Source of the DNA: an uncultured Eubacteriales bacterium | GTDB lineage: Bacteria > Bacillota > Clostridia > Christensenellales > UMGS416 | Reading direction: 5' to 3' | DNA length: 64,000 nucleotides | Assembly: GCA_900542005.1 (NCBI GenBank) | Contig: UQLW01000015.1 | Location: 1-64,000, forward strand | Shown: one piece after another, positions 40,778 through 48,666 of the stretch | How the letters are laid out: each line of letters opens with the position of its first letter | How positions within the stretch are numbered: the first letter of the stretch is position 1 | Notes under the pieces: model-generated | Told to the model about the DNA's origin: nothing | Databases searched by the model: none | The model's input: the letters and a program-made list of their open reading frames with translations, nothing else | Made by a program: the position numbers and the translations under genes

Positions 40778-42118
40778 ATGGCTGTGAAAAGTGTGACGTT
40801 TCATCGCGGCGGGGTGCACCCGCTGGAGCGCGAGCATCATGGCAAAACCCGAAGCCAGGGCGAGGCGATCCGCAGCGTCCCAGCCGGGCAGGTGGTGCTG
40901 CCGCTGGCCAATTACGCCGGCGCGCCCGCCAAGCCGCTGGTGAAGAAGGGCGACCCTGTGCGCCTGGGCCAGAAGATCGCTGAGGCTGGGGGATATGTGG
41001 GCGTGCCCTATTTTGCCACAGTATCGGGCAAGGTGCTGGCGGTGGAAAACCGCCTTTCCACCATTGGGACAAGCTGCCTGGCAGTGGTGATAGAAAACGA
41101 TGGCAAGGACGAGCCGGATCCCTCGCTCAGCCCCAAAGACTACCGCAGCATGGAGCCGGAAGAGATCGTGAAGACCATCCAGCAGGCCGGTATCGTGGGC
41201 ATGGGCGGCGCCGCCTTCCCCACCCATGTAAAGCTGAACCCGCCGCCGGAATCCAAGGTGGATTGCCTGATCCTTAACGGCGCCGAGTGCGAGCCCTATC
41301 TGACCTGCGACCATCGGGTGATGCTGGAGCGGGCTGGCCGGGTGGTGGAGGGCTGCCGGATCCTGATGCGCGCGCTGTCGGTGAAACGGGCCTATATCGG
41401 CGTGGAAAACAACAAGATGGACGCGGTCCGGGCGCTGGAGGAGGCCCTGGACGGGCAGGCGGACATTACCGTGGCGCCGCTGAAGGTGAAATATCCCCAG
41501 GGCGCGGAGAAGCAGCTGATCCAAACGCTGACCGGGCGCACGGTGGAATCGGGCGCGCTGCCGGCCTCGGTGGGCTGCGTGGTCAGCAATGTGGGGACGG
41601 CTGCGGCCATCGCCCAGGTATTTGCTACCGGTATGCCCTGCATTGAGCGGGTGGTGACGGTAACCGGGCCGGCTGTCCGCAATCCCGGAAACCTGGAGGT
41701 GCGGCTGGGCACCAGCTTTGAAACCTGCATCGAGGCCTGCGGCGGCCTGACGGAGGATGTGGCGAAGATCCTGTCCGGCGGGCCGATGACCGGCTTTGCG
41801 CAGGCGACCACGGCGGTGCCGGTGATGGCCAATACCTCCGGCATCGTGGCGCTGACAGAAAAGGAGCTTTTGCCCGAGGCATCCAACTGTATCCGCTGCG
41901 GTAAATGCCTTATGGTATGTCCGATGGGCATCAATGCCCGGGATGTGGCCCTGGCGGTCATCCATAACGACCTGAGCCGGGCCATCGCCCTCAACGCGGT
42001 GGACTGTATCGGCTGCGGCAGCTGCTCCTACATATGCCCGGCCATGCGGCCGCTGATGCAGAACATCAAGCTTGCCCGGGCGGCGGCGCTGGAACGGGCG
42101 CGGAAAAAGAAGGCTTAG
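40778..42118 (+). CDS. rnfC: Rnf complex subunit RnfC
   Basis: Peripheral NADH-binding subunit of the ferredoxin:NAD+ oxidoreductase that couples electron flow to Na+ or H+ export. It is 446 aa: N-terminal barrel-sandwich, NADH/FMN-binding region with GMGGAAFPTHVKL and NGAECEPYLTCD, and two C-terminal 4Fe-4S motifs, CIRCGKCLMVCP and CIGCGSCSYICP. ATG 40778 is taken as start; GTG 40775 directly before it is possible. First gene of rnfCDGEAB, the clostridial order. Confidence 0.96.
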   Translation: MAVKSVTFHRGGVHPLEREHHGKTRSQGEAIRSVPAGQVVLPLANYAGAPAKPLVKKGDPVRLGQKIAEAGGYVGVPYFATVSGKVLAVENRLSTIGTSCLAVVIENDGKDEPDPSLSPKDYRSMEPEEIVKTIQQAGIVGMGGAAFPTHVKLNPPPESKVDCLILNGAECEPYLTCDHRVMLERAGRVVEGCRILMRALSVKRAYIGVENNKMDAVRALEEALDGQADITVAPLKVKYPQGAEKQLIQTLTGRTVESGALPASVGCVVSNVGTAAAIAQVFATGMPCIERVVTVTGPAVRNPGNLEVRLGTSFETCIEACGGLTEDVAKILSGGPMTGFAQATTAVPVMANTSGIVALTEKELLPEASNCIRCGKCLMVCPMGINARDVALAVIHNDLSRAIALNAVDCIGCGSCSYICPAMRPLMQNIKLARAAALERARKKKA

Positions 42119-42169
42119 CTCCAAGGCGGGCCGAAAAGAAATGGAAAGAACCTGAGGAGGTAACTCGCT

Positions 42170-43123
42170 TTGAAGCTGCATGTGTCGTCGTCTCCCCATG
42201 TCCATGCACCCCAAACCACCCAAAGCATCATGCGGGATGTGCTGATCGCCCTGGCCCCGGCCACCGTGGTGGCGGTTGTCTATTTTGGGCTCAATGCGCT
42301 CATCCTGGTGGTGGCCTCGGTGGCCTCGGCGGTGCTGACAGAATGGATCATTCAAAAGCTTACCCACAAAAAGGTTACGATCAGCGACTGCTCGGCGGCG
42401 GTTACCGGGCTCCTTCTGGCGCTGAACCTGCCGGTGGGCTGCCGCTGGTGGGCGGCTGTGCTGGGCGCAGCCTTTGCCATCACCATCGTGAAGCAGGCCT
42501 TTGGCGGCCTGGGGCAGAACTTTATGAACCCCGCCCTGGCCGCCCGCGCGGTGCTGATGACAGCCTACCCCGCCATGATGAGCGGAACCTCTTACCAGAG
42601 CCCCAACTTCTGGGGCGACGCCGTATCGGGGGCAACGCCGCTTTCCCTTCTAAAGGATGGCTATACGGCCTCCCTGCCCTTTAGCTGGGAGATGTTCCTG
42701 GGCCTTCGGGGCGGCGTAATCGGCGAGGTATGTACGCTGGCGCTGGTGATCGGCCTGGTCTATCTGCTCATTCGCCGGGTAATCACCTGGCATATTCCCG
42801 TGATTTATATCGGCCTGGTTTTCCTGGCGGGCCTTGTGCTGAATGGCTTTAACCTGGAGGTAGCGCTGTGCTATACGCTGGGCGGCGGCCTTTTCCTGGG
42901 CGCAATTTTTATGGCCACCGACTATACCACCAACCCCAATACCATTCGCGGGCAGGCGATCTTTGCCGTAGGCTGCGCCGTTTTGACGGTCTGCATCCGC
43001 CAGTTCGGCTCCATGCCCGAGGGCGTCAGCTATTCCATTCTGCTGATGAACCTGGTGACGCCGCTGATCGACAGGTTTGTCAATCCCCCGCTCTTTGGAA
43101 GGAGGAAGAGGCATGCTGCGTAA
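42170..43123 (+). CDS. rnfD: Rnf complex subunit RnfD
   Basis: Membrane subunit carrying covalent FMN, 317 aa, about nine helices. The flavinylation motif SGATPL lies near residue 147, in the usual cytoplasm-opposed loop. The start is TTG 42170 with GAGGAGG 9 nt upstream; no ATG gives the conserved N-terminus. Its 3' end overlaps the rnfG start. Confidence 0.95.
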   Translation: MKLHVSSSPHVHAPQTTQSIMRDVLIALAPATVVAVVYFGLNALILVVASVASAVLTEWIIQKLTHKKVTISDCSAAVTGLLLALNLPVGCRWWAAVLGAAFAITIVKQAFGGLGQNFMNPALAARAVLMTAYPAMMSGTSYQSPNFWGDAVSGATPLSLLKDGYTASLPFSWEMFLGLRGGVIGEVCTLALVIGLVYLLIRRVITWHIPVIYIGLVFLAGLVLNGFNLEVALCYTLGGGLFLGAIFMATDYTTNPNTIRGQAIFAVGCAVLTVCIRQFGSMPEGVSYSILLMNLVTPLIDRFVNPPLFGRRKRHAA

Positions 43124-43658
43124 TATCCTGAATTTGGGCGGCCGCCTGCTGATCATTTGCCTGGCGGCGGGCCTGGCCCTAGCGGCAACCTACAGCTTTA
43201 CCGCGCCGGTCAAGGCCGCCAACGAGGAGGCCAAGGCCCAGGAGGCGCTGCGGGCCATCTATCCGGACGCGCAAGACTTTACGCCGCTGGACGAGCAGGC
43301 GCTTTCCGACCTGAAGACGGCGACCGGATACAGCACGCTGCAGAACGTATACCGCACCGATGACGGCGGCGCGCTGGTCACCGTCCTGGTGCAGGGCTAC
43401 CATGAGATGAGCGTTATGGTGGGGATTACGCCCGAGGGCAAGGTTGCCGGCTATCAGGTGCTCTCCCACACGGAGACGGCCAACCTGGGCGACCGCGTGA
43501 CCAAGGAGGAGTTCATCAGCCAGTTCCGCGGCCAGCAGGCGCCTGTGCAATACGGCAACGGGGTGGAGGCCATCTCCGGCGCGACGCTCTCCTCCACCGC
43601 TGTGCTGGAGGCCGTCAATATCGCCGCCGAGGTGACGCGGCAGATGGGAGGCGCGTAA
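43113..43658 (+). CDS. rnfG: Rnf complex subunit RnfG
   Basis: Single-span subunit with covalent FMN, 181 aa. An N-terminal hydrophobic helix (about residues 8-27) is followed by the extracytoplasmic FMN-binding domain with SGATLSSTAV, where the threonine carries the flavin. The start ATG 43113 has GGAGG at 43101-43105 and overlaps rnfD by 11 nt. Confidence 0.95.
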   Translation: MLRNILNLGGRLLIICLAAGLALAATYSFTAPVKAANEEAKAQEALRAIYPDAQDFTPLDEQALSDLKTATGYSTLQNVYRTDDGGALVTVLVQGYHEMSVMVGITPEGKVAGYQVLSHTETANLGDRVTKEEFISQFRGQQAPVQYGNGVEAISGATLSSTAVLEAVNIAAEVTRQMGGA

Positions 43659-43659
43659 G

Positions 43660-44262
43660 ATGAAGACCAATTATGGCAAGATCCTCCGCAACGGCATACT
43701 GGATGAAAACCCCATATTCCGGCTGGTGCTGGGCATGTGCTCCACGCTGGCCATCACCACTTCGGTTTCCAATGGCTTCGGCATGGGTATGGCGGCCACC
43801 TTCGTGCTGGTAGGCAGCAACGTGGTCATTTCGCTTCTGCGCAATTTTATCCCCGATAAGGTGCGCATCCCCTGCTATATCGTGGTGATTGCGACCTTTA
43901 CCACCATTGTCCAGCTGCTGATGGAGGCTTTCCTCCCTGAGCTGAACGCCTCCTTGGGCCTGTTTATCCCGCTCATTGTGGTAAACTGCATCATCCTGGC
44001 CCGGGCCGAGAGCTTCGCCTCGAAAAACGGGCTTCTGGCTTCGGCCATGGACGGACTGGGGATGGGCCTTGGCTTCACGCTGGCGCTCCTGGTGCTGTCG
44101 GTGATCCGGGAGCTTCTGGGCAGCGGCACGCTGCTGGGTGTGCCGGTGCTGGGCGTGGGCTATACGCCGGCGGCCATTATGACGGCGGTGCCCGGCGGCT
44201 TCCTCACCCTGGGGCTTTTGATGGCGCTGATTAACAAGCTGACCGATAAGGATAAGAAATAG
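43660..44262 (+). CDS. rnfE: Rnf complex subunit RnfE
   Basis: Integral membrane subunit, 200 aa, six predicted helices, paralogous to RnfA. It begins one base after rnfG, with GGGAGG overlapping the rnfG end. Conserved segments NPIFRLVLGMCSTLAITTSV and LVVNCIILARAESFAS are typical. With RnfA it holds an intramembrane iron-sulfur centre in characterised complexes. Confidence 0.95.
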   Translation: MKTNYGKILRNGILDENPIFRLVLGMCSTLAITTSVSNGFGMGMAATFVLVGSNVVISLLRNFIPDKVRIPCYIVVIATFTTIVQLLMEAFLPELNASLGLFIPLIVVNCIILARAESFASKNGLLASAMDGLGMGLGFTLALLVLSVIRELLGSGTLLGVPVLGVGYTPAAIMTAVPGGFLTLGLLMALINKLTDKDKK

Positions 44263-44276
44263 GGGAGGGGCGCAAG

Positions 44277-44852
44277 ATGAATTATCTGTTGATTCTGCTG
44301 GGCGCGGTGCTGGTCAATAATTTCGTCATGAACCAGTACCTGGGCATCTGCCCCTTCTTGGGCGTATCCAAGAAGGTGGAGACCGCCCTGGGCATGGGCG
44401 TGGCGGTCACCTTTGTCATGGGCTTGGCCAGCGTCATCAGCTGGCTGGTTTATACCTATATCCTGGTGCCGCTGAATATTACCTATATGCAGACCATCGC
44501 CTTTATTCTGACCATCGCGGCGCTGGTGCAGTTTGTGGAAATGGTGATACAGAAAAGCTCGCCTTCGCTGTATTCGGCGCTGGGCGTATATCTGCCGCTG
44601 ATTACCACCAACTGCGCGGTGCTGGGCGTGGCGCTGCAGAATATCACCAAGAATTACAACCTGCTGGAATCGCTGACCTATGGCGTCGGCGGCGGCCTGG
44701 GCTTTCTCTTGGTAATCGTCCTGTTCGCAGGGATCCGGGAGCGGCTGGAAAGCTCGGATATTGCCAAATGCTTTAAGGGCTTCCCCATTGCGCTTATCAC
44801 AGCCGGACTGATGTCGGTGGCCTTTATGGGCTTTGCCGGCATGATTCAGTAA
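44277..44852 (+). CDS. rnfA: Rnf complex subunit RnfA
   Basis: Integral membrane subunit, 191 aa, six predicted helices in inverted topology to RnfE. Typical segments are NNFVMNQYLGICPFLGVSKK and TTNCAVLGVALQN, the cysteines of which match those of the intramembrane cluster in solved Rnf/Nqr structures. GGGGAGG precedes the ATG. Confidence 0.95.
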   Translation: MNYLLILLGAVLVNNFVMNQYLGICPFLGVSKKVETALGMGVAVTFVMGLASVISWLVYTYILVPLNITYMQTIAFILTIAALVQFVEMVIQKSSPSLYSALGVYLPLITTNCAVLGVALQNITKNYNLLESLTYGVGGGLGFLLVIVLFAGIRERLESSDIAKCFKGFPIALITAGLMSVAFMGFAGMIQ

Positions 44853-44864
44853 AGGGGGCAGCCA

Positions 44865-45881
44865 ATGAATACGGCGATTGTATTGACCGCAGGCTTTACC
44901 TGGTCGGGGCTGTTGGCGCCTACGCTGGCGTTGGGCGGCCTGGGGCTGCTTTTCGGCGTGCTGCTGGCGGTGGCCAACCGGTTCTTTTCCGTGCAGGCTG
45001 ATCCAAAGCAGCTGAAGATCCGCGAGAATCTGCCGGGGGCCAATTGCGGCGGCTGCGGCTTTCCGGGGTGCGACGCCTTTGCCAAGGCTGTGGCTGAGGG
45101 GAAAGCGCCGCCCAACGGCTGCCCTGTATCCAATGCGGAGCAGAAGGCGGCTGTCGCAGCCGTCATGGGAGTGGAACAGGATGAGATGGAGCCGCTGACG
45201 ACCTTCGTGCGCTGCCAGGGCTCGCTGGAAAATACGCATATTAAGTATGTATATGAAGGGATCACCGACTGTGCGGCGGCGGCCGCCCTGGCCGACGGAT
45301 ACAAGACCTGCCGGTTTTCCTGCCTGGGGCTGGGAAACTGCACGCGGGTGTGCCCGACCGGCGCGATTCAGGTGGTGGATGGGCTCGCCCGTATCGACCA
45401 GGAGCTGTGCATCAGCTGCGGTAAATGCGTATCCGCATGCCCGCGGAAAATTATCGCGATGGTGCCCGCCAGCTCACGGGCCCGCGTCCAATGCCGCGCA
45501 ACGGCCAAGGGCAAGGAGGTACGGGAGGCCTGCCAGGTGGGCTGCATCGGCTGCGGAATCTGCCAGAAAACCTGTGCCTTTGGCGCCATTACCCTGGTAG
45601 ACGACCTGCCGGTGATCGATTATGAAAAATGTACCGGCTGTATGCAGTGCGTAGAAAAGTGCCCCCGAAAATGTATATGGGGCGACTTGGAGAACCGCCG
45701 CGTAGCCTTTGTGGATGAAATCCACTGCACCGGCTGCGAAAGCTGCGAGAGCGCCTGCAAGTTTGATGCGATTTCCGGCGAGAAGCTGCAGCCGCATCAT
45801 GTGGACCCGGTGAAATGTACCGGGTGCGAGCAGTGCGCCCAGGCTTGCCCGACGGATGCGATTCAAATGATAAAGAAATAA
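44865..45881 (+). CDS. rnfB: Rnf complex subunit RnfB with extra C-terminal ferredoxin module
   Basis: Ferredoxin-accepting subunit, 338 aa. An N-terminal membrane helix precedes the NCGGCGFPGC cluster domain. Six more cysteine motifs follow: a variant one around CLGLGNCTRVCP, then CISCGKCVSACP, CIGCGICQKTCA, CTGCMQCVEKCP, CTGCESCESACK and CTGCEQCAQACP. Many clostridial RnfB proteins end after the fourth; here two further motifs form an added 2[4Fe-4S] domain. The protein is therefore longer than the common form. Last gene of the operon, with a terminator behind it. Confidence 0.94.
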   Translation: MNTAIVLTAGFTWSGLLAPTLALGGLGLLFGVLLAVANRFFSVQADPKQLKIRENLPGANCGGCGFPGCDAFAKAVAEGKAPPNGCPVSNAEQKAAVAAVMGVEQDEMEPLTTFVRCQGSLENTHIKYVYEGITDCAAAAALADGYKTCRFSCLGLGNCTRVCPTGAIQVVDGLARIDQELCISCGKCVSACPRKIIAMVPASSRARVQCRATAKGKEVREACQVGCIGCGICQKTCAFGAITLVDDLPVIDYEKCTGCMQCVEKCPRKCIWGDLENRRVAFVDEIHCTGCESCESACKFDAISGEKLQPHHVDPVKCTGCEQCAQACPTDAIQMIKK

Positions 45882-45889
45882 TGGACAAC

Positions 45890-45928
45890 GGCCGGATCCG
45901 ATATGCGATGAGGATTCGGCCATTTTTT
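45890..45928 (+). terminator. Terminator of the rnf operon
   Basis: GGCCGGATCC (45890-45899) and GGATTCGGCC (45912-45921) pair over 10 bp with one G-T, then A and six T residues. Confidence 0.9.
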
Positions 45929-45989
45929 ATCCGGGCTGCGGGATAGGCGCGGGCAAAACCGGAAAAATAGAAAAGAAGCGTCGGGGAGG

Positions 45990-46018
45990 TTGATTTCCTA
46001 TTGAATTTCTAGGATAAT
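45990..46018 (+). promoter_or_regulatory. rrf2 promoter with CCTA-N9-TAGG dyad
   Basis: TTGATT (45990-45995), 17 nt, GATAAT (46013-46018). CCTA (45997-46000) and TAGG (46010-46013) form a small dyad in the spacer, a likely autorepression site. Confidence 0.65.
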
Positions 46019-46035
46019 GAGGGAGGAGGTGCGGC

Positions 46036-46500
46036 ATGAAGGTTTCAACAAAAGGAAGGTATGCGCTTCGCATGATGATTGACCTGGCGGAGCATGGCGC
46101 GGCCGGCTATGTGGCCCTGAAAGACGTGGCAGCCAGGCAGGAGATATCGTTAAAATACCTGGAGCAGATCGTGACGCCCCTGAGCCGCGCGGGCCTCGTT
46201 GCCAGCGCAAAGGGCCCGCAGGGCGGCTATCGCCTGGCCCGCCCTGCCGGCAGCTATTCGGTTCGAGAGATTTTGCAGTCCATCGAGGGGAACCTGGCGC
46301 CGGTATCCTGCCTGGAGCTGCCAGACAACGATTGCCCCAGGCAGGACCACTGTAAATCGCTCCCCTTCTGGCAGGGGCTTTGGTCCCTTGTCATGGCCTA
46401 TATGGATGCAGTGACCCTCGAAGATCTCGCGGCAGCGCCGGATGCGGTAAGGGAAAAGGCGGATTGCTTCCAAAAAATCCTTGACAAAAAAGAGATATAA
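46036..46500 (+). CDS. Rrf2-family regulator (IscR/CymR-like)
   Basis: Winged-helix repressor, 154 aa, with the N-terminal signature MKVSTKGRYALRMMIDLAEH and recognition helix ISLKYLEQIVTPLSRAGLV. Three cysteines at residues 92, 100 and 106 sit where IscR binds its iron-sulfur cluster (C92, C98, C104 in E. coli), so it may sense Fe-S status. The adjacent cysK is typical of cysteine-responsive CymR. The two functions cannot be separated by eye. GAGGAGGT precedes the ATG. The cysK -35 box lies inside its 3' end. Confidence 0.92.
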   Translation: MKVSTKGRYALRMMIDLAEHGAAGYVALKDVAARQEISLKYLEQIVTPLSRAGLVASAKGPQGGYRLARPAGSYSVREILQSIEGNLAPVSCLELPDNDCPRQDHCKSLPFWQGLWSLVMAYMDAVTLEDLAAAPDAVREKADCFQKILDKKEI

Positions 46501-46526
46501 GAATATCATATAAAACATATATGATA
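46481..46526 (+). promoter_or_regulatory. cysK promoter and perfect palindromic operator
   Basis: TTGACA (46481-46486), 17 nt, TATCAT (46504-46509). A perfect 9-bp inverted repeat, TATCATATA (46504-46512) and TATATGATA (46518-46526) with spacer AAACA, covers the -10 box and start point. Occupancy would block RNA polymerase. The Rrf2 protein encoded immediately upstream is the obvious candidate. Confidence 0.82.
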
Positions 46527-46550
46527 AGTATGTTAATGGAGGCGGACAGG

Positions 46551-46628
46551 ATGAACGCTTACGGCGGAAGCATTCCCCGCGGCCGGGAACGATGTTCTAT
46601 GCCAAGGGCGGGCATGATCATAGGATAA
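46551..46628 (+). CDS. Small upstream ORF in the cysK leader (25 codons)
   Basis: ATG 46551 lies 7 nt after GGAGGCG and opens 25 codons ending at TAA 46626-46628, 21 nt before the cysK start. It contains one cysteine codon (residue 15) in the context RERCSM, and many arginines. It may be a translated leader or chance. No terminator-antiterminator pair is obvious in the leader. Confidence 0.35.
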   Translation: MNAYGGSIPRGRERCSMPRAGMIIG

Positions 46629-46649
46629 CGAGGAAGGATGGAGGTAAAC

Positions 46650-47591
46650 ATGGAAAAGGGTAGAATTGCCGGCAGCATCGGCGAGCTGGTAGGGCATACG
46701 CCGCTGCTGCGGCTGCATCGGATTGAGGCGCATTTTGGAATTAAAGCAGAGCTTTTGGCCAAGCTGGAGTCCTTTAACCCGGCCGGAAGCGTAAAGGACC
46801 GCGTGGCCAGGAGCATGATTGAAAGGGCCGAATCATCCGGAGCGCTGCGTCCTGGCTCGGTGATCATTGAACCCACCAGCGGCAATACCGGTATTGGCTT
46901 AGCCGCCATCGGCGCGTCCAAGGGCTATAAGGTGATCCTGACCATGCCGGAAACCATGAGCGTGGAGCGACGGAACCTGCTGAAGGCCTATGGCGCCCAG
47001 GTGGTGCTGACCGAAGGCGCAAAGGGGATGAGTGGCGCGATTCAAAAGGCAAAGGAGCTGGCGGAGCAGACCGAAGGCGCCTTTATTCCGGGACAGTTTG
47101 AGAACCCGGCCAACCCCCAAGCCCATCTGGAGACGACGGGGCCGGAAATCTGGACTGATACTGAGGGCCGGGTGGACGCTTTTGTGGCTGGCGTCGGCAC
47201 AGGCGGCACGGTTTCAGGCGTGGGCCAGTATCTTAAGCGGCAAAATCCGGCTATTTATGTGGCTGCGGTGGAGCCCGCAGCCTCGCCTGTGCTCTCCGGG
47301 GGTGCGGCGGGCCCCCATAAGATTCAAGGCATCGGCGCGGGCTTCGTGCCGGATACGCTGGATACATCCATATATGACGAAATCATCCCCGTGGGGAATG
47401 AGGACGCCTTTGCGCTGGGCCGCATTATGGCTCGTGAGGAAGGCGTGCTGGTGGGCATCTCCTCCGGTGCGGCCCTGTGGGCGGCGGTTCAGCTGGCCCG
47501 GCGGCCGGAATGGGCAGGTAAGCGCATCGTAGCGCTGCTGCCGGATACGGGCGAGCGTTATTTGTCCACCGATATGTTTGGGCTATCATGA
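46650..47591 (+). CDS. cysK: Cysteine synthase (O-acetylserine sulfhydrylase)
   Basis: PLP enzyme that makes cysteine from O-acetylserine and sulfide, 313 aa. PLP-lysine K49 lies in SVKDR; TSGNTGIGLA and the phosphate-binding GVGTGGTVSG are intact. ATG 46650 is used because GGAGGT at 46640-46645 precedes it; an ATG 12 nt earlier overlaps that site. Controlled by the palindrome at its promoter. No cysE is nearby. Confidence 0.95.
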   Translation: MEKGRIAGSIGELVGHTPLLRLHRIEAHFGIKAELLAKLESFNPAGSVKDRVARSMIERAESSGALRPGSVIIEPTSGNTGIGLAAIGASKGYKVILTMPETMSVERRNLLKAYGAQVVLTEGAKGMSGAIQKAKELAEQTEGAFIPGQFENPANPQAHLETTGPEIWTDTEGRVDAFVAGVGTGGTVSGVGQYLKRQNPAIYVAAVEPAASPVLSGGAAGPHKIQGIGAGFVPDTLDTSIYDEIIPVGNEDAFALGRIMAREEGVLVGISSGAALWAAVQLARRPEWAGKRIVALLPDTGERYLSTDMFGLS

Positions 47592-47682
47592 AAAAGGGCT
47601 GTGGGTTGCTAGAGATTACCAAGGGTATTTTCAGCTGAAAAGGTTATTCTACCATTAGCGAAGACAGCAGGGCAGTCCACAA

Positions 47683-47740
47683 GGGCAGCATGCAGTGTTC
47701 GCCGGGAGAAACAAGAATGCGAAACTGCATGCTTGTCCCG
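47683..47740 (+). other. Hairpin in the 5' region of the spore-protein gene
   Basis: GCATGCAG (47688-47695) and CTGCATGC (47725-47732) form a perfect 8-bp stem, extendable with GGGC and GTCCC on the outside. No U-run follows. It lies 24-80 nt before the ATG. I could not identify a convincing sigma-G promoter. The rest of 47592-47682 shows nothing clear. Confidence 0.45.
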
Positions 47741-47763
47741 TAAAAGCTGGAGGTGAAATGAAA

Positions 47764-47985
47764 ATGGCTAGCAACAACAGCAGCAACAACCTGGTTGTGC
47801 CTGAGGCTCGTACCGCTATGGAGAACATGAAGTACGAAATTGCCAATCAGCTGGGCGTGGACTTCAAGGGCGACAAGGGTAACCTGACTTCCCGTCAGAA
47901 CGGCTCCGTTGGCGGCGAGATGGTTCGTCGTATGATCCAGGAGTACGAGCGCAAGATGTCCGGTTCCACCGCCAACATGCGCTAA
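47764..47985 (+). CDS. Small acid-soluble spore protein, alpha/beta type
   Basis: DNA-saturating protein of dormant spores, 73 aa. The germination-protease site YEIA lies at residues 24-27 inside KYEIANQLGVDF, and the second conserved region is LTSRQNGSVGGEMVRRMI. ATG 47764 is chosen over ATG 47758 because GGAGGTG at 47749-47755 is 8 nt from it and only 2 nt from the other. Its presence indicates a spore-forming organism. Expected to be made late in the forespore. Confidence 0.95.
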   Translation: MASNNSSNNLVVPEARTAMENMKYEIANQLGVDFKGDKGNLTSRQNGSVGGEMVRRMIQEYERKMSGSTANMR

Positions 47986-48010
47986 CCTGTAACCCCAAAG
48001 GGTAACCTGA

Positions 48011-48044
48011 AAAAGCCGAAAGCCGGAAAAGCTTTCGGCTTTTT
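48011..48044 (+). terminator. Terminator of the spore-protein gene
   Basis: AAAAGCCGAAAGC (48011-48023) pairs perfectly with GCTTTCGGCTTTT (48031-48043), 7-nt loop, T residues. Confidence 0.95.
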
Positions 48045-48067
48045 CCTATATTGCCCCGCCCAATAAA

Positions 48068-48096
48068 TTGAATTCCCATACTGAATTGAGTATAAT
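48068..48096 (+). promoter_or_regulatory. Promoter of dtd
   Basis: TTGAAT (48068-48073), 17 nt, TATAAT (48091-48096). Confidence 0.78.
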
Positions 48097-48120
48097 AAGC
48101 CCAAGCGGGAGGAATATGAG

Positions 48121-48570
48121 ATGAAAGCAGTAATTCAGCGGGTGCGCGAAGCCAGCGTGACCGTGGATGGACGCGTCGTGGGGCAGATCGGATCCGGCCT
48201 TGCGGTGCTGCTGGGCGTGGTGCAGGGCGATACGCAGGCCCAGGCCGATATCCTGGCCAAGAAAATCGTCGAGCTGAGGATCTTTACCGATGAGCAGGAT
48301 AAGATGAACCGTTCCCTTTTGGACATAGGGGGACAGGCGCTGGTGGTATCGCAGTTCACCCTGGCGGCCGATTGCTCCCATGGGCGGCGGCCCTCCTTTA
48401 CCCTGGCGGCGCGGCCGGAGCAAGCCCGGGCGCTGTATGAATCCTTTGTCAGCCGTGTGCAGCAGCTCTGCGGCCAGCCGGTGGAGACCGGCGTCTTTGG
48501 CGCGGATATGGCCTTTGCCCTGGTGAACGACGGGCCGGTGACCATTTGCCTCGATACAGACGAGCTATAG
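48121..48570 (+). CDS. dtd: D-aminoacyl-tRNA deacylase
   Basis: Hydrolyses D-amino acids (and glycine mischarged on tRNA-Ala) from tRNA. It is 149 aa, the family length. Catalytic segments are VSQFTL near residue 79 and NDGPVTICLDT near the C-terminus, the cross-subunit Gly-Pro motif. GGGAGG precedes the ATG. Firmicutes often have it next to relA and hisS; here hisS lies 2.2 kb downstream. Confidence 0.96.
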   Translation: MKAVIQRVREASVTVDGRVVGQIGSGLAVLLGVVQGDTQAQADILAKKIVELRIFTDEQDKMNRSLLDIGGQALVVSQFTLAADCSHGRRPSFTLAARPEQARALYESFVSRVQQLCGQPVETGVFGADMAFALVNDGPVTICLDTDEL

Positions 48571-48578
48571 CGGCGGCA

Positions 48579-48608
48579 TTGCCTTTTTCCGCTTGAATAT
48601 GGTAAAAT
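48579..48608 (+). promoter_or_regulatory. Possible promoter of the MBL-hemZ unit
   Basis: TTGCCT (48579-48584), 18 nt, TAAAAT (48603-48608). Modest match. Confidence 0.45.
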
Positions 48609-48666
48609 AAATAAATTATGCGGCAGGGGGCGGCGCGGCCCCTTTTCGTGGTGCGTGAGGTGGAGT

